Shown here: positions 6,352 to 10,112 of the stretch, piece after piece
Layout: each line of letters opens with the position of its first letter
Numbering within the stretch: the first letter of the stretch is position 1
Assembly (NCBI GenBank): GCA_902469965.1
Contig: CABREP010000065.1
Coordinates: 1 to 10,112, forward strand
DNA from: Egerieimonas sp900552095
Lineage (GTDB): Bacteria; Bacillota; Clostridia; Lachnospirales; Lachnospiraceae
Direction: 5' to 3'
Length of the DNA: 10,112 nt
Made by a program: the position numbers and the translations under genes
Notes under the pieces: model-generated
The model's input: only the letters and a program-made list of their open reading frames with translations
Databases searched by the model: none
What the model was told of the DNA's origin: nothing

Positions 6352-6603
6352 TTACGCTATTTCCTCAATACGTTCTTTTACTCTTCTTAATTCATTTTCA
6401 AGCCGATTAACCCGGATCATAAGCATTTCTTTTTCGTTTTCCATTTTCAGAGCTTCATCAAGTTTTCTGCTCAAGTCGAAATGTCCTTCAGCGATAATTT
6501 TAATATTTCTATTCGTCTCGTTTTCAATTGTCAACTGTATGTCTGTAATTTTATTGTCCATTTTCTCCAGCTTTTCAATAATCATTTTTATTTCTTCTGT
6601 CAT
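6352..6603 (-). CDS. Small coiled-coil protein of unknown function
   Basis: This 83-residue charged protein is almost entirely helical. It has a heptad-like N-terminal half (MIIEKLEKMDNKITDIQLTIENE, read as two runs at 7–18 and 19–29) and a C-terminal coiled coil (LMIRVNRLENELRRVKERIEEI, read at 61–71 and 72–82). I recognise no named domain and assign no function. It could oligomerise or pair with a partner protein. A textbook AAAAGGAGGT site (6611–6620) lies seven bases before the ATG at 6601–6603, so it is probably expressed. The gene is much richer in A and T (AAA, ATT and GAA codons) than the lipid, rnr or mgtE genes. It lies in the accessory-looking patch between ssrA and the broken rubrerythrin, consistent with acquisition by transfer. 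Confidence 0.75.
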   Translation of the reverse strand: MTEEIKMIIEKLEKMDNKITDIQLTIENETNRNIKIIAEGHFDLSRKLDEALKMENEKEMLMIRVNRLENELRRVKERIEEIA

Positions 6604-6621
6604 GTTTTTAACCTCCTTTTC

Positions 6622-6644
6622 GTTAAGTTCTTGCCTCCCTTAAC
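6622..6644. promoter_or_regulatory. Inverted repeat in the 5' leader of the coiled-coil gene
   Basis: GTTAAG (6622–6627) and CTTAAC (6639–6644) are exact complements 11 bases apart, between the putative -10 and the ribosome binding site at 6611–6620. They could be an operator or an mRNA hairpin. The minus-strand loop carries GGGAGG, a second Shine-Dalgarno-like sequence. With six-base arms this could be chance. Confidence 0.3.
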
Positions 6645-6651
6645 TGTCTTT

Positions 6652-6679
6652 ATTGTACTTATTTATTTTATTATATCAA
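6652..6679 (-). promoter_or_regulatory. Putative promoter of the coiled-coil gene
   Basis: On the minus strand, TTGATA (6674–6679) and TACAAT (6652–6657) are 16 bases apart, about 50 bases before the ATG. A TATAAT overlaps the spacer start but has no good -35 partner. The region is so AT-rich that chance matches are likely. Apart from this promoter, the leader repeat and the ssrA terminator, I see nothing in 6604–6828. Confidence 0.4.
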
Positions 6680-6770
6680 TACTTATTTACTAAATGAGCG
6701 ACTCCATACTTATTCTTGTATTTCAGAACAAATGTTTTGATTACTATCTTGATTACTTTTTGTTTTACCG

Positions 6771-6820
6771 TAAAATCAAAAAGTCCGAAAACCCTTGATT
6801 TTAAAGGGTTTTTCAGACTT
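6771..6820 (-). terminator. Intrinsic terminator of ssrA
   Basis: Just past the tmRNA 3' end, minus-strand AAGTCTGAAAAACCCTT pairs with AAGGGTTTTCGGACTT (16 pairs with one G·U and one bulged A) and is followed by TTTTTGATTTT. The arms lie at 6804–6820 and 6781–6796 and the U-tract runs to 6771. Its position only eight bases beyond the mature 3' end fits a dedicated ssrA terminator. Confidence 0.9.
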
Positions 6821-6828
6821 CTTTTACA

Positions 6829-7174
6829 TGGAGTAGACGGGAGTCGAACCCGTGTCCAAAAATCCATCCCTTGTCCTTCTACTATCATAGCTGATTCTTT
6901 CGGATTCCCCCCGGCAGACGGCAAGTCAGCAGCCTTCTGCCATCGGTAGCTTCATCATACGCCCGCGCGGGCAAAGCTTACCGCACGTCGTTTCTCACAT
7001 AGTCGATGCCGGGATCTTAAGGTGTGAGTGCCCTAAGGCCGACAAGCTGCATTTAGGCAGCTACTGCTAAATTATCTTCAGCGTTTAAATTTAAATTCCA
7101 GCTTTTAACGCAGTGCCGGAGTCTGCGGATAGCTTCTCCAACTTCAGAATCCCTGTCGAAACCTTGACTACCCC
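6829..7174 (-). ncRNA. ssrA: Transfer-messenger RNA (tmRNA)
   Basis: This 346-base RNA rescues stalled ribosomes together with SmpB. The 5' GGGGTAG (7174–7168) pairs with 3' CTACTCC (6836–6830) to form the tRNA-like acceptor stem, including the G3·U70 pair that specifies alanine. The discriminator A is at 6829. The T-arm ACGGG-TTCGACT-CCCGT is intact, and the 5' side shows the conserved GGTTTCGACAGGG. The internal tag frame (7082 down to 7053) encodes AEDNLAVAA then TAA, ending in the hydrophobic AVAA degron recognised by ClpXP-type proteases. CCA is not encoded (the genome reads TGT after the discriminator), so it must be added by a nucleotidyltransferase. The gene has its own promoter overlapping the end of smpB and its own terminator. 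A one-piece rather than permuted tmRNA is indicated. Confidence 0.98.
7053..7082 (-). other. tmRNA proteolysis-tag reading frame
   Basis: Nine codons, GCT GAA GAT AAT TTA and then GCA GTA GCT GCC, are followed by TAA, specifying AEDNLAVAA after the tRNA-borne alanine. I place the resume codon at GCT 7080–7082 by analogy with nine-codon clostridial tags such as AEDNF-type sequences. An AAC codon just upstream could be the resume codon instead. Confidence 0.85.
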
Positions 7175-7191
7175 GAAATTGTTACACAGAC

Positions 7192-7220
7192 AGTATAACA
7201 AAGGCCGCGCCATCTATCAA
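7192..7220 (-). promoter_or_regulatory. Promoter of ssrA
   Basis: On the minus strand, TTGATA (7215–7220) and TATACT (7192–7197) are 17 bases apart, with an extended TG one base before the -10. The -35 overlaps the smpB stop codon (7217–7219), so ssrA can be transcribed independently of the rnr–smpB message. The predicted transcript would carry about ten extra 5' bases, consistent with RNase P trimming of the tRNA-like end. Confidence 0.8.
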
Positions 7221-7687
7221 TACAGGTTTTTCACTTTAAAGTCTCTCTCGGCCTCCCGGCGCTGATCCTTCTTTGCGATATCCTGGCGCTTATCATAAAG
7301 TTTCTTTCCCTTTGCCAGACCGATCTCCACTTTCACCAGTCCATGCTTAAAATACACCTGAAGAGGGACCAGAGTATATCCCTTCTCTGCAATCTTTCCT
7401 TCCAGCTTGCGGATTTCTTCCCGATGCAGCAGAAGCTTTCTCACCCGAAGAGGATCCTTATTAAAAATATTTCCCTTCTCGTAGGGGGAAATATGCATTC
7501 CATAAATAAAAATTTCTCCATTTTCAATGCGCAGAAAGGACTCCTTCACACTGCATTTTCCCATACGAAGAGCTTTTACCTCTGTTCCGGCAAGCGCAAT
7601 GCCTGCCTCATACTTCTCTTCTATAAAATAATCATGGTACGCCTTTTTGTTATTGGCAATTAAGCGTCCGCCTGTCTCTTTCGCCAT
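7217..7687 (-). CDS. smpB: SsrA-binding protein SmpB
   Basis: This 156-residue protein matches the full SmpB length. Conserved blocks are NNKKAYHDYFIEEKYEAGI (12–30), LAGTEVKALR (32–41), HISPYEKGN (65–73) and VKVEIGLAKGKKLYDKR (118–134), followed by the basic tail (KKDQRREAERDFK) that enters the empty mRNA channel. SmpB binds the tRNA-like domain of tmRNA, aids its alanylation and delivers it to stalled ribosomes. The ATG at 7685–7687 follows an AAGGAG site (7694–7699) that overlaps the rnr stop codon. The two genes are only ten bases apart and almost certainly share a transcript. Its RNA partner ssrA begins 43 bases past the smpB stop. Confidence 0.98.
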   Translation of the reverse strand: MAKETGGRLIANNKKAYHDYFIEEKYEAGIALAGTEVKALRMGKCSVKESFLRIENGEIFIYGMHISPYEKGNIFNKDPLRVRKLLLHREEIRKLEGKIAEKGYTLVPLQVYFKHGLVKVEIGLAKGKKLYDKRQDIAKKDQRREAERDFKVKNLY

Positions 7688-7697
7688 ACTTTACTCC

Positions 7698-9839
7698 TTA
7701 CGCTAATACAAAATCAATCGTTCTGGAATCCAGATCCGTCTGCAGTACCTTCACTTTCACCGGCTGCCCCAGTGTATATACCCTTCCTGTCTTTTCTCCC
7801 ACCAGACGGTAATTCTCCTCCTCATATGCATAATAGTCATCCTTCAGACTGTTCATGTGCACCAGCCCTTCCACTGTATTGGGAAGTTCTACATAAAATC
7901 CCCATCCTGTCACACCGGAGATTACACCGGAAAAAGTCTGTCCCAGAAAATAACTCATATATTCTGTCTTTTTCAGTTTCACTGTTTCCCGCTCTGTCTC
8001 CTCGGCCCTCCGCTCCATAGCAGAAGCCTGAGCCGAAACCTCTTCCAGAATGCCTGCATAATGTTGAATCTTCTCCTGATCCATCCGCCCCCGCAATGTA
8101 TCTTTGATAATCCGGTGGATCTGCAGATCCGGATATCTCCGGATCGGGGAAGTAAAATGACAGTAATGCTTTGCCGCCAAGCCAAAATGCCCGCTGCATC
8201 CGGTTGTATACCGGGCCTGCTTCATTGACCGCAGCAAAAGCCGGCTGATCAGCGGTTCTGACGGATCTCCTTCTATCTTCTTTAAGATCTTCTGAATCTC
8301 CAGAGGCTCAATTTCCTCCCCTGCCTTCTTCACCCGGATGCCCTGACTTCTGATAAAAGCAAGCACCCCCTCCATCTTCTCCATATCCGGATTCTCATGG
8401 GTGCGGTAAACAAAAGGAATCTCTTTTCTGCAGAACTCTTCCGCTACTGTCTCATTTGCCAGCAACATAAAATCCTCAATAATCCTGGTAGCCGTATTCG
8501 CTTCATAAGCCTGAATCTCTACCGGACGCCCCGTCGGACTTAATTTTACCTTGCTTTCTAGGAAATCAAAGTCAATCGCTCCCCGGCGCTTTCTCTTTTT
8601 CCGCAGCAATTTGGAGAGGCGCTCCATCTTCCGGAACAGGGGAACCAGCTTTTTAAATTCCCGGATGCGCTCCTCATCTCTGTCCTCCAGAATCTCTTTT
8701 ACCTGTGTATAAGACATCCTCTTTGTTACTCTTATGACCGTCTCTGCAATTTTATGACTGACCACATTGCCTTTCGTGTCAATATCCATCAGACAGCTTA
8801 AAGCAAGGCGATCCTCTCCCTCATTAAGAGAACAGATTCCATTGGAAAGTCTCTGAGGCAGCATGGGAATTACCCGATCCACCAGATAAACAGAGGTTCC
8901 TCTCTTTTTGGCCTCCCGATCCAGAGCACTGTTCTCCTGCACATAATTGCTCACATCTGCAATGTGCACACCGAGATGATAGAGGTCACCTTCTTTGGTA
9001 AGGGAAATGCCGTCATCCAGATCTTTTGCATCTTCCCCGTCAATGGTGACAACCACCCAGTCACGAAGATCCAGCCTTCCTTGAAAATCTCCTTCCTGCA
9101 CCTGTTCCGGAGTCCGTTCCGCCTGGCGAATTACACGCTCGGGAAACTCCATGGGAAGTCCGCTGCTTCTGGCGATCGAGAGCACATCCACACCTGCATC
9201 TCCCGCATTTCCCAGAATTTCCGTAATCCTTCCCCTGGGACTTTTTCCCTTGCAATACCCGGTAATAGCTGCCACTACCTTCTGCCCTTCCTTTGCCTCC
9301 CTGGTATCTTCTGCCGGAATATATACCTCCATCAGCAGTCTCTCATTGTCCGGCACTACGATCCCGGCCCGGCCGCAGCGCTCATACGTTCCGACCACCT
9401 CGCTGATTCCCCTGCTTATAACCCGAACAATACGCCCTTCCCGGCGGCGTCCTTTTTTCAGCGACTCCGGAATCACTTCTACCTGATCCAGATGATACGC
9501 CTCCCCCTGCTTCCCTTCCTGAATAAACAAATCTTCCTCCAGGCTTTCTGCTTCCACAAATCCAAACCCTCTCGGATGAGCCAGAAAGGTTCCCTGTATC
9601 ACCTGCTTTTCTTCCTCCTCAGAGAGTTTCTTCTCTGCCCTGCGATACAATCCCCGCTTACTGCAGGTGATCTTCCCTTCTTCTTCCAGCGCGTCCAGCA
9701 CCTGCAGAAGATCCTTTCTTTTCCCTTTTGGAATCTGCAGAAGTGCTGCCATGTCCTTCGCCCGCATGGGATGATAGTTTTTGGAACAAATCAGTTCCAA
9801 AATCATTTTCTTTCTGTTTTTTAATACTTTTTTATTCAC
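7698..9839 (-). CDS. rnr: Ribonuclease R (3'-5' exoribonuclease)
   Basis: This 713-residue protein has complete RNase R architecture. It comprises an N-terminal winged-helix domain (about 10–68), two cold-shock-like RNA-binding domains (about 80–210), the RNB catalytic domain (about 255–575) and an S1 domain (about 633–705). The active-site block TIDGEDAKDLDDGISL (265–280) supplies the metal-binding aspartates D267, D273, D275 and D276. The second signature, HFTSPIRRYPDLQIHR (561–576), is also intact. The enzyme processively degrades structured RNA, including mRNA released by trans-translation, which fits its position upstream of smpB and ssrA. It lacks the long lysine-rich tail of the enterobacterial protein. 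The start is GTG 9837–9839, with AAAGGTG at about 9846–9852. No better ATG exists nearby. A hairpin terminator separates it from secG, so expression depends on read-through or an unrecognised promoter. Confidence 0.97.
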   Translation of the reverse strand: MNKKVLKNRKKMILELICSKNYHPMRAKDMAALLQIPKGKRKDLLQVLDALEEEGKITCSKRGLYRRAEKKLSEEEEKQVIQGTFLAHPRGFGFVEAESLEEDLFIQEGKQGEAYHLDQVEVIPESLKKGRRREGRIVRVISRGISEVVGTYERCGRAGIVVPDNERLLMEVYIPAEDTREAKEGQKVVAAITGYCKGKSPRGRITEILGNAGDAGVDVLSIARSSGLPMEFPERVIRQAERTPEQVQEGDFQGRLDLRDWVVVTIDGEDAKDLDDGISLTKEGDLYHLGVHIADVSNYVQENSALDREAKKRGTSVYLVDRVIPMLPQRLSNGICSLNEGEDRLALSCLMDIDTKGNVVSHKIAETVIRVTKRMSYTQVKEILEDRDEERIREFKKLVPLFRKMERLSKLLRKKRKRRGAIDFDFLESKVKLSPTGRPVEIQAYEANTATRIIEDFMLLANETVAEEFCRKEIPFVYRTHENPDMEKMEGVLAFIRSQGIRVKKAGEEIEPLEIQKILKKIEGDPSEPLISRLLLRSMKQARYTTGCSGHFGLAAKHYCHFTSPIRRYPDLQIHRIIKDTLRGRMDQEKIQHYAGILEEVSAQASAMERRAEETERETVKLKKTEYMSYFLGQTFSGVISGVTGWGFYVELPNTVEGLVHMNSLKDDYYAYEEENYRLVGEKTGRVYTLGQPVKVKVLQTDLDSRTIDFVLA

Positions 9840-9860
9840 ATTTACACCTTTTTCTTATAG

Positions 9861-9893
9861 ACAAAAGGCACTCTTGGTTCATCCAAGAGCGCC
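9861..9893 (-). terminator. Intrinsic terminator between secG and rnr
   Basis: On the minus strand an 11-bp stem, GGCGCTCTTGG (9893–9883) with CCAAGAGTGCC (9877–9867), including one G·U, surrounds a five-base ATGAA loop and is followed by TTTTGT. The tract is short, so partial read-through into rnr is plausible. Confidence 0.8.
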
Positions 9894-9900
9894 GGTTTTC

Positions 9901-10112
9901 TTAGAAATTCATATTCAATACTACAGACAGAATGATGAATAAAACAGCCATCACTTTCGTTGCCCGCACCAGATTTCCCTCAGCGGAACGTGATCTGTTT
10001 TTTCCCCAGTAGGTATCTGCCATTCCTGCTACAGAACCCAGACCCTGCTGCTTGCCTTCCTGCATTAATACTACTATGATCAATCCTACACAATCCAAGA
10101 CATAAAGGACGG
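9901..10112 (-). CDS. secG: Preprotein translocase subunit SecG (partial, C-terminal)
   Basis: The visible 70 residues run from VLYVLDCVGLIIVVLMQEGK through QQGLGSVAGMADTYWGKNR to a second hydrophobic helix (ATKVMAVLFIILSVVLNMNF) and a stop at 9901–9903. This is the classic SecG two-helix hairpin with the conserved LMQEGKxxGLG loop. SecG binds SecYE in the cytoplasmic membrane and assists SecA-driven export. The reading frame continues open through the right window edge, so only about the first six to eight residues are missing. A terminator follows directly at 9861–9893. The secG–rnr–smpB order is common in Firmicutes. Confidence 0.95.
   Translation of the reverse strand, partial: VLYVLDCVGLIIVVLMQEGKQQGLGSVAGMADTYWGKNRSRSAEGNLVRATKVMAVLFIILSVVLNMNF

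Noticed and set aside
5962..6828. Integrated island with att repeat of the ssrA 3' end
   Set aside because: I looked for a second copy of the tmRNA T-arm/acceptor sequence and for an integrase to the left of ssrA and saw neither. Only a remnant zone can be claimed.
8964..9824. Long plus-strand ORF of 286 codons
   Set aside because: It lies wholly antisense to rnr and its composition follows from rnr codon usage. It has no family resemblance and rnr is unambiguous.
1..10112. CRISPR array, toxin–antitoxin pair, phage-defence or biosynthetic cluster
   Set aside because: No regularly spaced repeats, no recognisable toxin/antitoxin or defence domains and no multi-enzyme biosynthetic genes were seen on either strand.

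Overview
The window looks like a chromosomal segment of a Clostridia member of the Firmicutes, most likely Lachnospiraceae. This rests on strong AAAGGAGG-type ribosome binding sites, the secG–rnr–smpB–ssrA order, a tmRNA with no encoded CCA, a GG-N-P-G-T-type PlsY variant, and the sequence character of SecG, MgtE and a rubrerythrin remnant. The family assignment is from memory of protein sequences, not from a search.

Layout, left to right. (1) 1–160: the N-terminus of a response regulator (minus strand, cut by the window edge). (2) 223–792: a polytopic membrane protein of DUF4203/TMEM198 type (minus). (3) 994–2325: a complete MgtE magnesium channel/transporter (plus). It has a near-consensus promoter and a roughly 90-nt leader carrying a possible short upstream ORF. 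A bidirectional terminator at 2331–2370 separates it from the next operon. (4) 2391–4126: a two-gene minus-strand lipid operon, a PlsY-like acyltransferase followed by a GT28/MGDG-synthase-type glycosyltransferase, translationally coupled by an ATGA overlap. (5) 4434–5961: a plus-strand pair, a creatininase-family amidohydrolase and a DeoR-family regulator with an atypical effector pocket, with a good promoter. (6) 5990–6828: an accessory-looking, AT-rich patch just past the 3' end of ssrA. It holds a long inverted repeat, a 5'-truncated rubrerythrin, a GC-rich hairpin at the truncation point and a small coiled-coil protein. (7) 6829–10112: the RNA and protein quality-control cluster on the minus strand, read as secG (partial), rnr, smpB, then ssrA (tmRNA).

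How the genes work together. Region 7 is the trans-translation module: SmpB and tmRNA rescue stalled ribosomes, and RNase R degrades the defective mRNA. The tmRNA tag frame reads AEDNLAVAA. Region 4 probably makes or modifies a membrane (glyco)lipid. Region 5 is a self-contained hydrolase plus regulator unit of unknown substrate. No CRISPR array, transposase, integrase or defence locus is visible. The observations most worth a second look are the possible Mg2+-responsive leader peptide before mgtE, the remnant zone downstream of ssrA, and the hydrolase/DeoR pair.
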